Shown here piece after piece: positions 46,991 through 58,600 of a stretch of DNA of 64,000 bases; the first letter of the stretch is position 1; each line of letters opens with the position of its first letter. A model generated the notes under the pieces. That model worked only from the letters and a program-made list of their open reading frames with translations, did no database searches and was not told the origin of the DNA. The position numbers were made by a program, and so were the translations under genes. Origin of the DNA: Salvelinus alpinus (taxonomy: Eukaryota; Chordata; Actinopteri; Salmoniformes; Salmonidae); NCBI RefSeq assembly GCF_045679555.1, contig NC_092089.1, forward strand, positions 2,556,663-2,620,662, written 5' to 3'.

Positions 46991-47909
46991 ATGCAGATGG
47001 AGCTCGTAGGAAGAGAGGAAGATTTTGACCCTGTAGCACAACAGCTAGCAAGCAGTGACGACGAGGGGAGAGCTAACGAGAACGAGGCGGCAGATCAAAG
47101 ACCCGTGGAGCCGGAGGTAAAGAGAATGGCTAGCATCGGGAAAATAGATGTGTTTGATGACACGCAAGAAAACTGGGCAACTTACATTGAACGACTAGAA
47201 CAGTACTTCATTGCAAACGACATTGCTGATAACAAGAGAGTACCAGCGTTGTTGAGTTTAATTGGCCCAAAAACGTACAGTTTGCTAAGAGATCTGACTG
47301 CCCCTCTGAAGCCCTCAAATAAAACATTCACAGAGATTGTGGAGATATTGCAAAATCACCTATCACCTAAACCACTCCTCATCGCGGAACGTTTTCGTTT
47401 CCACAAGAGAGATCAGAATGAGGGTGAGGGTGTTAGTACATATGTAGCAGAGTTGAAGAAACTGTCTAAACATTGTCAGTTTGGAGAGAACCTAAATGAC
47501 ACATTAAGGGATAGATTTGTTTGTGGACTGAAACATGAACACATTAAAAAACGTTTGCTCACAGAATCAGATATCACGTTTGCAAAGGCTGTTGAAATTG
47601 CTGTGACTATGGAAATCGCGACGAAAGATGCATTTGAGTTGCAACGTAAAAGAAATACTGACGTATCACAAACTTCCCTGCACAAGTTTTCACGCAGCCG
47701 ACAGCGCCCCCGTGTGGCCGAAAAATGCAACAGGTGTGACAGATGGTCACAGAGCAGAGGACTGCCGTTTCAAAGACGAAATTTGTCACAAATGCAGTAG
47801 AAGGGGGCACATTCAAAGAGCATGCAGAGCAAAATTCAGTCACAACAGGAAAACTGAGAAAATTAAAGGGTCTGTGAATGCACTAGCAGAGATTCAGATG
47901 AACGATTAA
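46991..47909 (+). pseudogene. gag: gag-like gene with a frameshift in the first zinc knuckle
   Basis: Starts MQMELVGREEDFDPVAQQLA. A retrotransposon gag core follows: WATYIERLEQYFIANDI, then PLLIAERFRFHKRDQNEGEG and LRDRFVCGLKHEHIKKRLL. The frame is open for 269 codons to 47800. The nucleocapsid-like part continues in another frame to 47909: GHRAEDCRFKDEICHKCSRR then GHIQRAC. The second CX2CX4HX4C knuckle (CHKC...H....C) is intact. The first starts CNRC in the upstream frame and is broken by a small indel at about 47735-47745. Its position inside the knuckle suggests mutation rather than programmed frameshifting. Confidence 0.88.
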
Positions 47910-47917
47910 TTGGTACA

Positions 47918-49894
47918 ATGGAGTTAAACACAGTGACTTCTCCAAACAGTAGCATAATATGGGTGACACCAGATATCGAAGGCAAACCCCTCAAAATGGA
48001 GCTGGACACAGGATCTGCAGTGTCTATAATTTCCACTACTGTCTACAATGAGCACTTCAAGGCTATCAAGCTGAAGAACACAAATGTGTTGCTGAAGACC
48101 TACTCAGGAGAGAGATTGAGCCCAATGGGGGCGTTGCAGGTCAGAGTGAGTTATGGGGGGCAAACACAGCAGTTACAGCTGTATGTGGTGCCTGGAACTG
48201 GCCCCCCATTATTTGGCAGGGAATGGCTTTCAAAAATAAAGCTGAACTGGTGTGATTTGAAAATGCTCCACACGTTCCAGTCCAAAGAGAAAGACACAGA
48301 CCAAACACTGGAACACTTGCGGAAGAAATACAACACAGTTTTCAGTGATCAGATGGGAACAGTAAAAGGCTTCACAGCAAAACTTGTATTGAGAGATGAC
48401 GCAACCCCAAAATTCTGCAAAGCCAGATCTGTTCCATACTCCCTGAGACCAAAGGTGGAAGCGGAAATCGATCGCTTGCAGGATACAGGGATCCTGACGA
48501 AAGTGGACAGAAGCGAATGGGCCACACCCATAGTTCCTATTGTGAAGAAAGACGGGTCTGTTAGAATGTGTGGGGACTTCAAGGTAACGGTGAATTCGAT
48601 GTTGCATGTGGACCAATACCCCCTGCCACGTCTGGAGGACATCTTTGCTGCACTAGCTGGTGGGAAACACTTCAGTAAAATCGATCTGAAACAGGCTTAC
48701 CTGCAGCTACCGGTTGAAGAGAGCTCCAAACAGTACCTGACAATAAACACACACAAAGGTCTATACAGGTATAACCGCCTGGTTTTTGGCATCGCATCGG
48801 CCCCAGCCATTTGGCAACGAACTATTGACCAGATTTTGCAAGGAATCCCAGGAACCCAGTGTATACTGGATGACATGATCATAACAGGACGCACCGACAA
48901 AGAACACCTGGCTAACCTGGAAGAGGTCCTGAAAAGACTGAAAGAGTATGGTCTACAGGCAAACTTACAGAAGTGTGAGTTCTTCAAAGACAAGATTGTC
49001 TTCTGTGGACATGAAATTGACCGCAATGGATTGCACAAAACACAGGACAAAATCGAGGCAGTGGTACAGGCACCACGACCACAAAATATCACAGAAGTGA
49101 GATCTTTTGCGGGACTGATCAATTACTACAGAAGATTCCTCCCAAACCTTTCAGCAGTACTCCATCCTCTAAATCAGCTCCTGGAAAAGAATAGGACATG
49201 GCGGTGGACAGAACAGTGTGAAAATGCATTTCTTGAGGCAAAACGGCTCATCACATCTGAACAGGTCCTGATGCATTACGACCCTGAACTGCCAGTGAAG
49301 TTGGCTTGTGACGCGTCCCCTTATGGCTTAGGGGCCGTCCTTTCACACACACTGAAAGATGGGTCAGAGAGGCCAGTTGCATTCGCGTCACGAACATTGA
49401 ATGATGCAGAGAAAAACTACTCACAAATTGACAAAGAAGCACTGGCGCTAGTGTGGGGCGTCAAGAAATTCCACGCATACCTATATGGCAAGCGTTTCAC
49501 GCTGGTTACGGATCACCAGCCGTTGCTTTCCATTTTCAGTCCAAAGAAAGGCATTCCGGCAATGACAGCAGCCAGGTTCCAGCGATACGCCTTGTTCCTC
49601 GCCAGTCATATGTATGACATTGAGTTTAAGCCGTCGTCCCTCCACACAAATGCAGATGGATTATCCAGACTGCCGTGTACAAGAGAAAGACAAAGGAGTG
49701 TGGATGCAGTGGACATTTTCCATACCGCTCAGCTCGAGGCACTACCGGTCACAAGCACAGTTATCAAACAGTGTGACAAGGAAAGATGTGACCTTGTCAA
49801 AAGTGTACACCTACACCATGTCAGGATGGCCAGCTACAGGCAGAAAGGAGCTGACTCCTTTCTCCTAAGCCTAACAGGCGTAATGAAGTGCTGA
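47918..49894 (+). pseudogene. pol: pol-like gene: protease, reverse transcriptase, RNase H; integrase truncated
   Basis: 658 codons. The aspartic protease motif LDTGSAVS is near residue 30, with FGREWL near 98. The reverse transcriptase starts near residue 165; WATPIVPIVKKDGSVRMCGD, FSKIDLKQAYLQLPV and the catalytic segment ILDDMIITG are visible. RNase H has LACDASPYGLGAVLSH and DKEALALVWGVKKFHAYLYG. The chain ends shortly after ADGLSRLP in a frame-shifted tail (LLSLTGVMKC). The zinc-binding and DDE parts of integrase expected next are absent. Best match in style is mag-like Ty3/gypsy, inferred from motif wording only. Confidence 0.9.
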
Positions 49895-49956
49895 ACAAAC
49901 AAGCCAAGATGCTCTCTGGTGGCCGGGAGCGCCATCTCCAAACAGGACAGGAAGTG

Positions 49957-50114
49957 TCCCGTGTGGCTCAGTTGGTAGAGCATGGCGCTTGCAACGCCAG
50001 GGTTGTGGGTTCATTCCCCACGGGGGGACCAGGATGAATATGTAATATTCCAATTTGTAAGTCGCTCTGGATAAGAGCGTCTGCTAAATGACTTAAATGT
50101 AAATGTAAATGTAA
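49957..50114 (+). mobile_element. tRNA-derived SINE inside the LTR element
   Basis: Head GTGTGGCTCAGTTGGTAGAG is A-box-like and GGTTGTGGGTTCATTCCCC is B-box-like. The core is AAGTCGCTCTGGATAAGAGC then GTCTGCTAAATGA, with an AAATGTAAATGT tail. A short AAGTG at 49952-49956 and 50113-50117 may be its target duplication. It is not a functional tRNA gene because the acceptor stem and 3' structure are not tRNA-like beyond the boxes. Confidence 0.88.
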
Positions 50115-50117
50115 GTG

Positions 50118-50501
50118 ATGGTGCGAGACTACAGAAGAGGAGGGAAATGGACAAGAGGGACCGTACATACACAAACGGGACCCAGAACTTACCAGGTTCA
50201 AGTGAGCCCAGACATAATGTGGCGGCGTCACATTAACCAAATGCATTCCACGGAAAAGAGCACAACAATCGAGAGAGAACAGGCACAGAGAGCTCCTGAG
50301 AGTGACACACAGGGAACTGTAGAGGATGGAGGGGCAGTAAAGAGACCCCAGGCTGAAAGAAGGGAACGTGTTGATGAAGGTGCTGCTATAGCAGAAGCTA
50401 TAAGGGAGCAAGCACACACTGAGGATGTTCAGGAGCCTCCAGACAATCCTAGGCGCTACCCAGAACGAAGGCACCGTCCACCAGACAGACTGGACTTATA
50501 A
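50118..50501 (+). pseudogene. Residual integrase C-terminus of the LTR element
   Basis: Begins MVRDYRRGGKWTRGTVHTQT and continues GPRTYQVQVSPDIMWRRHIN, which resembles the C-terminal GPY/F-type module of gypsy integrases. A charged, low-complexity tail follows, ending RYPERRHRPPDRLDL. It is separated from the rest of pol by the integrase-core deletion and the SINE. The ATG at 50115 or 50118 is accidental. Confidence 0.8.
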
Positions 50502-50624
50502 ACAAACAAACAAAAACTAACTGTTCAAGTTCAAATTAAAAGATACAAAATAACTACAACAAGTTCTGGGAAGTGTTTCAGTTGTGGTTTGGTAAAAGTA
50601 ACTCTGATTGTATAAGAGAGGGAA

Positions 50625-50806
50625 TGTTATGTTCTGTTAATTACTGATGTCCCCTTTAAGAATGGAGCATCCTTGGTCATGCGCAGTGTTGTTCTATGTT
50701 ATTCTGGTACTAACTGATTCCAGTAAAATGTGAAGCTCCAGTACCATTTATTGTATTCAGAGTCTTTCTTATTATATAACTAAGTAATAAGAGCTAAGAC
50801 ACTACA
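50625..50806 (+). repeat. 3' LTR
   Basis: 182 bp, preceded by the purine tract AAGAGAGGGAA and followed by the GTGAT duplication. Confidence 0.96.
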
Positions 50807-51940
50807 GTGATGGTCACTGACAGAGCTCCAAAGTTCCTCTGTGAAGATGGGAAAACCTTCCAGAAGGACAACTATCTCTGCAGCACTCCACCAAATCAGG
50901 CTTTTATGGTAGAGTGGCCAAACAGAAGCCATTCCCTAGTAAAAAGCACACAGCCCGCTTGGTGTATTCCAAAAGGCACCTAAAGGACTCTCAGACCATG
51001 AGAAACAAGATTCTCTGGTCTGATGAAACCAAGATTAACCTGTTTGGCCTGAATGCCAAGCGTCACGTCTGGAGAAAACCTGGCACAATCCCTACAGTGA
51101 AGCATGGTGGTGGCAGCATCATACTGTGGGGATGTTTTTCAGCGGCAGGAACTGGGAGACTAGTCAGGATTGAGGGAAAGAGGAGCAAAGCAAAGTACAG
51201 AGAGAACCTTGTGGCCAGATGTAAGCCACTCCTCAGTAAAAGGCAGTAGCCAGCCCACTTGGAGCCAAAAGGCACCTGAAGGACTCTCCGACCATGAGAA
51301 ACAAGATTCTCTGGTCTGATGAAACCAAGATTGAACTCTTTGGCCTGACTAGTCAGGATCGAGGGAAAGATTCGTGTAAAAAATGACAGAGAGATCCTTG
51401 ATGAAAACCTGCTCCAGAGCGCTTAGGACCTCAGACTGGGTCGAAGGTTCACCTTACAACAGAACAACAACCCTAAGCACACAGCCAAGACAACGCATGA
51501 GTGGCTTCAGGACAAGTCTCTGAATGTCCTTGTGTGGCCCAGACAGAGCCTGGACTTGAACTCGATCGAACATCTCTGGAGACCTGAAAATAGCTGTGCA
51601 GCGACGCTCCCCATTCAACCTGACAGAGCTTGAGAGGATCTGCAGAGAAGAATGTGAGAAACTCCCCAAATACAGGTGTGCCAAGTTTGTAGCATCATAC
51701 CCAAGAAGACTCGAGACTGTATTTGCTGCCAAAGGTACTTCAACAAAGTACTGAGTAAATGGTCTGAATACTTAAAAAAAAAAAAAATGGCAAAAATGTC
51801 TAAAAAGCAGTTTTTGCTTTGTCATTATGGGTGTGTAGATTGAGGGAAAACCCCTATTTAATACATTTTAGAATAAGTCTGTAACTTAACAAAATGTGGA
51901 AAAAGTCAAGGGGTCTGAATACATTCCAAATGCATTGTAT

Positions 51941-54510
51941 GGCTAGCCCCCTATCCTCCTCAACATTACTTCCACCTGATTTCATTACCTATTGATTGCT
52001 CATTGTCAGCAAATAATCCTTGCCTCTGTTCAGGCATGTGCACAGATAGGGCTCTACCTGTGCAGAGCACATGCCCCTTCCAGTCTCCAGTGCCCTTTTC
52101 CATGGTGGTATAATTTCCCCCAAAAATGTGTAAAGATAAAAAATACAATAAATATGTAATTGTTCTAAACCCACTGAACTCGAATTCGCACCTATTCTTC
52201 CGAACCAAAAATGTGTGCGTCTTGATTGTTGACCAATGACCAGCAGCGTTGCATCGGTAAAATCCCTGGGGAAGCCTCCACTATTCCAGCACCATTTCAA
52301 CTTCAACATCATCAAATCACCTCTGCTTAGTCTAATACAGTGACAACTAAAAGATACCAAAAACGATTTAGTCCAATCAACATAGGCTAAATATGTGGCT
52401 GTCCATGGTTCTGATTTTATGCGTGTGTGCGTGCTCTTTCATGCAAGTAGAAAAACATGTTGACTCACCCTATTTGTAGAGAAACGCCAATGCCATCCTC
52501 TCTTTCATGTTGACGAAATGGTCTATCACTCTGTCATACAGTACACGCTTTTATCTTTTGGTGTCCTGGGCTACCTGGCTAAAATGCTTGCTAGCTAGCC
52601 TAACTTTAATTCATGGGCAAAGTTAGCTATTTAACATTAGTGTTCTACATCTAGCTACAAATTGAACTTCCATTCTCTCAGGCCAGGGGCACAACAATGT
52701 ATAAATTAATGGTTGGATCAGAATCGCCGTTATAATCATTGTAAAGTACAGAGAATTAAGTAAAACCACAACTCCAAATCCCTATATCCATCCATGGCTA
52801 ATTTAGGAAAGTGCCAATTTTAGCTAGCTGGCTAGCTAGCCACTGGAGGACAACAACACAACGAGATGCAACAATTCAAGTTTTTCTGTCAATGATGTAT
52901 GCTCTCAATGGGATTTGATAGTAGTGAAGCCAAAATCCAATTTGGCTTCCCTTGACACTTTTTTTTTGGTGCGCCAGGACCATTCAATTGAGCTCGCTCA
53001 GTTTAGCTCAATGCTGATATACTTTTTCTGTCAAGGGAGGCCTGATAGAAGGTTAAATAAAGGTTCAATTAAAAATGTAAAAGCTCATTGGCTTCCCTTG
53101 CATTCAGTGCTTCGGCGGCAACAATGTCATCCTCATTTGGACCAGACAGAATCAGATAGATGGCCTACACATGGAGACAATAGGGGTGCTGTTTCGCTCT
53201 CTCAGATGCTTTCTCCTGTGAGATACAGTCAACCTCTTACGAATTAAAGGAAAATTATGAAACAGAGACGAAAGATAAAAATGTGTTTTTATATTTGTTC
53301 CTTGGTAATTTTTGGGGGGGAAGCCTGGCTTCCCTTGGCATTCATGAATACACTCCACTGCCAATGACCAGTCATCAGCATTGTTGGGTAAAGGTGGTAT
53401 GGGTTAAACTAAGCTTAGGTTTAGGGTAGGGATGTCCCAAGGATTCCAAATAGCCTTAACCTATCCAGATTAGTGGCCAGAAAGACAGTATTGCCTGTCA
53501 AAAACAGAGTAGGCCTACATTAATCATCCATATAAAATACAGTTTAGCAATCAACTACTGACTCATCATTGCCAGAACAACAGGCTACCTGGTGCTGTGG
53601 TCTTATTTCAGATATTGCCAGTAGCCACCCAAACTTGGCCTATGTCTAAAGCTGTAACATCGATATTATGACTTCAATATTATGGGATGAAGATGTAACA
53701 TATTCTGGCAAATGCATTACGATATTTGTGAGGCAGAACAGTGCTACCCGGCTGACAACAAGCACTTTGTAGGCAGGCTGCCCTCCAAAGTGATGGCTGG
53801 TGGAAACGGAATGCGCTTTCTGAAATTGTGTGTACTTTACTCATCAGATTGCGCTGCTTTTCTCTCTTGTAATTTTTGCTTAATGAGTCTGTAACCGCAG
53901 TGCAGATGGGGGGGGTGTGCCCTTTTTTTGTTGAGCACATGCCCCCCCGAAAGGTCTGTGCACGGCCCTGCCTGTTTACAGCCCAGAAGCCAAGTTTAAA
54001 TTGCATCTCCTATTCAGTCACTAATCACCAGCACCACATAGCAACTCCCATCTGACTCCAGTGCATTCATTTTAAAGAAATGAGGGAGAACAAGAGCACT
54101 ATGCTAAATACAGGCACACAAATAAGGAAAACCTAGAAAACCGATGCATTTCTCCTTCAGTTATGCTGAGGGGAATTCTAGATGCATTCAGTACATGAGA
54201 AAGTGCAAATACTTCTTTATTACTGTTATGGAGGGAAAGAGGAAGCAATCCCTCTCGCCTTGTCTCAGTCTCTCTGTGTAAGAGGACGATGTGCTTTATG
54301 ACAAGTTAGCCTTGAGGGAGACCTCTCCTTTGTGTAACACAGCATGTCCAGGGTCAGAGCTATGTACTCTTATCTATGAGAATGTGCTCATTCAACTGAT
54401 CACAGACATGTCAGAGCGGTTTAGGTAGTCTTTCATTTATCAAACAGACGTCACGTAGATACCTTCTTCACCTGTACAATACGTACAGAAATGTAATGAC
54501 AATTCAATAG
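51941..54510. other. Intergenic sequence between the Tc1 remnant and the dbf4 3' end
   Basis: Holds the candidate fold-back element listed next. 53971-54510 is unique-looking. No coding exon recognised. Confidence 0.5.
52031..53970. mobile_element. Candidate non-autonomous hAT-like element
   Basis: Left end CAGGCATGTGCACAGATAGG, with GAGCACATGCCCC 45 bp inside. The right end on the opposite strand is CAGGGCCGTGCACAGACCTT, with GGCATGTGCTCAAC just inside. These imperfect inverted termini are hAT-like (CAGGGCCG...). Flanking 8-mers (CCTCTGTT, CCTGTTTA) are only partly similar, so a target duplication is not proven. No transposase is seen; the centre contains GCTTCCCTTGGCATTCATGA-type repeat sequence. 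Confidence 0.45.
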
Positions 54511-54532
54511 AAGACCTTCGGTTGTATCCCTT

Positions 54533-54538
54533 TTTATT
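54533..54538 (-). terminator. Polyadenylation signal AATAAA for dbf4
   Basis: AATAAA on the minus strand about 355 bases past the stop codon. It is the first canonical hexamer I see there, giving a compact 3' UTR. Confidence 0.6.
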
Positions 54539-54891
54539 CATTTTTTAAATGTACAGGACTGAGGATAGTGCTCCAGCCTGTTCTCCAGATAAAACCAGTC
54601 ATGGTAAAAAAGCCAGGTAGACTAAAAGCTGCCATGGTTAAATCAACACAACAGTGTTGCGCCACCACCCTCCCAACCTGAAGAGAACTATTCCCTTTAT
54701 AGAAGTCATAGGTTTAAAGAGCCACAGTCAACGGGTTCCCAAATAGATCTGCTATGTCACTCAATGAAACTGTCATACAATAAGTTCATACAGTGAGTCT
54801 GTAACAGGTTAGCGATCATATTGGGAAGATTCTGGGTTACCCAAACCCCCCCCCACTCTCCTCTAGCTGGGGAAGGCCTGGAACTCCCAGT

Positions 54892-55696
54892 CTATGTCCT
54901 CACTGGAGTCGAACAGTTGGGAAAGCCTCTGAACTCACACTCCATGTCCTCACTGGAGTGGAACAGCTGCCAGAGGTTCAGCAGAGAGCTGCTGGGAACA
55001 TTGCTCGGTTTTTCCTGCTCCTGAGCAGTCTGCTGCGTCTCAACTTTCCTTCTCTTCCGTCTGTAATTCCTGACCCTCCTCTGTAACGTTCTGTCAGGAG
55101 GGGTGTGTGTCTCCGTGTCACCTGCCTCGAGCTCCGGAACACCCCCAGTATTCCCGGGAAGAGTACCCACTTCGTGCTGACTGGAAGGGACCTTCACACG
55201 TCCAGCTGGATCGCCACATTGTAAATCCTCTGTGTGACTAAATGAAGAGCGGCCATCTTTGTCTGTGTGAGTTCTCTGGCCCTGATGGGAAAGTCTGGGG
55301 TTGGCGACAGAGTCATGGGTAGAAGGGTCTATTTCTGCATTAGACACAGGTGTCTGACTCAGCCCAGCCCTCTGGGGGTGCTTGCGCGGGGATCCCTGTT
55401 GGCAGCGTTGTTTGCAGGACAGGGATCTGTGCTTGGGCTGGGGTCTGTCTGGGACGTAAGAGCACCTCTTCTCCCCCTCGCTGGTGCTGTGGGGAACAGG
55501 GGCTCCTCGGCTGCGCTTCCGAGGCTGTTCCAAGGGGTTTTCCACACTCTGGGAGAGAGGGTGCTCCACTGTAGTAGACCAGAGGGACATTAATCCCCCC
55601 TTCAGCTCTTTGGTTTCCACACCTCCCTCCTTCTCTTCCTCCATCTGTATGCTGGGTCCAGGAACACACAACAGGGAGGTTATGCTGTACTTTGAC
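54892..55696 (-). CDS. dbf4: dbf4 exon 12 (C-terminal exon)
   Basis: Starts SKYSITSLLCVPGPSIQMEE after acceptor TTTGTTCCCACAG and runs 268 codons to TAG at 54894-54892. It is mostly disordered and Ser/Pro/charged, with a basic stretch RRVRNYRRKRRK near residue 570 that could be a nuclear localisation signal. The last residues NCSTPVRT come from a frame shift caused by a tandem duplication. Confidence 0.93.
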
Positions 55697-58600
55697 CTGT
55701 GGGAACAAAAAATTACTTAGAGATGTGGTGATCAGCACAACAGATGGACAACAAAAAAAAAACAGGCAATCTGCAAAATGTTCCACACAACATTGCATTA
55801 GTTTTCCTAACAAACATGTGACTGAACAGCATTCAATATGTGTGCGTTTACTTTTGATTTGGGTAGATTTTGCTCCTGTGTGGACAATTGGTAGCGCATG
55901 GTGCTTGCAACGCCAGGGTTGTGGGTTCCATTCCCAGAACATCTGCGAAATGACTAAAATGTAAAAATGTAAGACTACTGCACCTTGTGTTTGGAGTTTG
56001 TGTTGTTTTGACGTGACTGAAGTTGAAGGGCAGTGTGGTGATGAGCCTGTCCACCACCAGGTACTCATCACTTCTGGAGAAGGCCTTGTGCTGCTCACTC
56101 TGCAGGTGCTGCAGAATACAGACACAAGTCAAGCATTACCACAACGTCTGCTACCACTACATCAAGTACAGAAGGCCTTTTGTACATGATTAGGTCCTCG
56201 TTATAAACACGTGTTAACTGTGTTTACATACATTAAACAGATGTATTCTAACTCACAGCTTTGATGTTGTTGTATTTGAGCGTGCAGCACTCGCAGTAGC
56301 CTCCACGTTTCTTCTCCCTGTTCCTCCTGGCCCGGTCCTGCCCCCTCTCCTCACTGGCTGACACTCTCGCCCCTCGGTTCCTGAGACACCCATAGGTCAG
56401 TAAGTAATAGCCAAGTCAGAGTTCAATCATATAGTTGCCTAGCAACCAAGACTTAGCAGTTAGTCCCGGAGGGTGCTAAGCAATACATAACCGTTTCCTG
56501 TTGTAACAATCCCCATCAACAACAGTAGGAAAATCTGGATGTTTTGGTGAATCAGGTAAAACAAAAATGCCAAGACAGGGGAATATACTGCCACACTGCT
56601 TCTTCTGTAATTGGTGGATTTTCTTTATGTTCACAACAAGAAGGGTTAAGAAAGGTGAGGCGTTTAGTGAATGAGACTCCATACCCGTGCTCTTTAGGTC
56701 TCTTCCCAGAGTGTTCCTGGTCCTCTACATAGAAGGGACTGCAGGGGGGAGCTGACGTTAGGTTAAACTCTGGCATGTTCGGCATGGCCAGATAAATTGG
56801 ACGGTAATGTCTGGCAGAGAGACATAAGATAGATGCTATATTACATGCTCAAACACCAACTTATGCCAATAATAATTGCCTTAATATGTCAATACTACAG
56901 ACATCGGAGTCTGTCATCTCTTTTATAGACCCACCTGCTGGAGTCCACTACCTTTACAAAGGGTTTACGGATCCTTCCACCTGAGCAAAACACAGAACAA
57001 AGCATTAGAGACAGTGCCTATGTCTGGGTCAAATAACTTCTCATAATGATATACAGGAGGACGGCTCATAATAATGGCTGGACGGAGCAAATGGAATGGC
57101 ATCCAACACATGGGCTCCCGAGTGGCGCAGCGGTCGAAGGCACTGCATCTCAGTGCTAGAGGCGTCACTGCAGACCCTGGTTCGAGTCCAGGCTGTATCA
57201 CAACCGGCCGTGTTTGGGAGTCCCATAGGGCGGCGCACAATTGGCCCAGCGACATCCGGGGTAGGCCATCATTGTAAATAAGAATTTGTTCTTAACTGAC
57301 TTGCCTAGTTAAATAAATCAAATAAAAAATGTATTTGATACCATTCCACAGATTCCGCTCCAGCCATTACCACAAGCCCGTCCTCCCCAATTAAGGTGCC
57401 ACCAACCTCCTGTGAGTACCAGTGTTATCGTACAACCAACATCAACCTTAATCTACTGAGATGATATACGTAGAAGGTTTTAGAAGTTCTCTATAACAAT
57501 AACACAGTGATGAAGCGGTAAACAGACAACAGAGTCACATGCAACAGGACATTATTTACCCTTATACTTCTGGAAGGCTGGATTTCCTGCAGGTTCTCCT
57601 TTGGCCTACATTAGTAAGGAATAACACACAAGACTCATGTAAGTGATATGTTATTCCAGGAAATAACTCAAAATATAAGTCCAGAAACATGACTTACACT
57701 TTTCTTGACAGCAGCTGTGGTTGCGGTTGGCTTTTCAGCAGTATACTTAACATTCCTTTTCTTCTTTTCCATATAAGCTATTACATCTGGAATTGAAGGA
57801 AATTCAAGAAAATATTTTTTGGGCATACGAAAGTATCATTGTCATAATAAGCATTATGTCAACATTTCTTATCAAACAAATGAATAGATGTGTTACCATC
57901 AATGTACAGGATTTTCACTCCCCACTCCAGAGCATTGGACAGGATCTCGTTGACCTGTATTCTCACCTACAGGGTAAAAACAAATGAACATCTTAACCGA
58001 AGAACTGAAATCCAAAGTATCTCCTGAAGTATGAATAAGCATTTCGATCCAAAGTGCAAACTTTCCTGAAGTTCCTGACGACTATTAGTCAGAAACAATA
58101 AAAGTAACATGTAGCATTAGGTTGGAAATAGCTTGCCAAACTCATTAGTGAGAATCTTAACAAACCTGCTCTTTTACAACTCTCTTCACAAAAGACTTGC
58201 CCCTGCTTATGACCACCTGTCAAATACCAGAGAGATAGGGAGAGATGGATAAATATATATATGGATAGCTTTGGTTATACAGTATATCATGGAAAATGAT
58301 CCCAATGAGATACAGATACCAGTCACAGACACAGAGAGGAATAGTTGGCTCACCATGTCTGCCTGGCCCTGGGAGCTTCCTTTGAGGCTGTCTCTGTGGC
58401 TGCCGGGACAGGGGCGAGGGTGGGGGGAGCTGTGCCCAGAGTCAGGGCTTGGGACAAGTGAGTCACGGCCATGACACTGCACATACCTGGCCTCTCTCTT
58501 ATTAGACACCAGGTACTTGATCTCCTTGCTGAAGAACTTCTCCACCGTCTGAGGGGACAGAGACACTGGGTCAGACGCGGGGGGGGGGGGGGGGGGGGGT

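Larger units (their letters stand above)
46771..50806 (+). mobile_element. Ty3/gypsy-type LTR retrotransposon, defective
   Basis: Two 182-bp LTRs (46771-46952 and 50625-50806) begin TGTTATGTTC, end GACACTACA and are identical by eye. A 5-bp target duplication GTGAT flanks the element (46766-46770, 50807-50811). A primer-binding-type sequence TGGCGACGAGGATGATTA follows the 5' LTR, and a polypurine tract AAGAGAGGGAA precedes the 3' LTR. Inside are gag, protease, reverse transcriptase and RNase H. The integrase catalytic core is missing and a SINE sits at the deletion. There is no envelope gene. It is inserted in a Tc1 remnant. Confidence 0.95.
46632..51940 (+). mobile_element. Decayed Tc1 transposon, split by an LTR element and internally rearranged
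   Basis: The left part (46632-46770) reads CATCATTCTTAAATGGAAGA, AGTTTGGAACCACCAAGACT and AACTGAGCAATCGGGGGAGA. The right part (from 50807) continues GATGGTCACTGACAGAGCTC to ACTTAACAAAATGTGG near 51900. These are successive pieces of a plus-strand Tc1 transposase gene of the common salmonid type, with WSDETK-like segments (TGGTCTGATGAAACCAAG) at about 51016 and 51311. The segment AGAAACAAGATTCTCTGGTC occurs twice, so part of the gene is duplicated. Many stops; inactive. Terminal inverted repeats are not both preserved. Confidence 0.88.

Noticed and set aside
49957-50040. A tRNA gene inside the LTR element
   Set aside because: A- and B-box motifs are present, but the 3' half becomes a SINE core and tail, so it is a tRNA-derived SINE, not a tRNA.
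46991-50501. Endogenous retrovirus
   Set aside because: Short 182-bp LTRs, gypsy-type protease/RT order and no envelope-like frame point to an LTR retrotransposon rather than a vertebrate retrovirus.
55340-56125. 261-codon minus frame across dbf4 exons 11-12
   Set aside because: It reads through an intron and is out of frame with the conserved Dbf4 sequence; the spliced model explains the exons.
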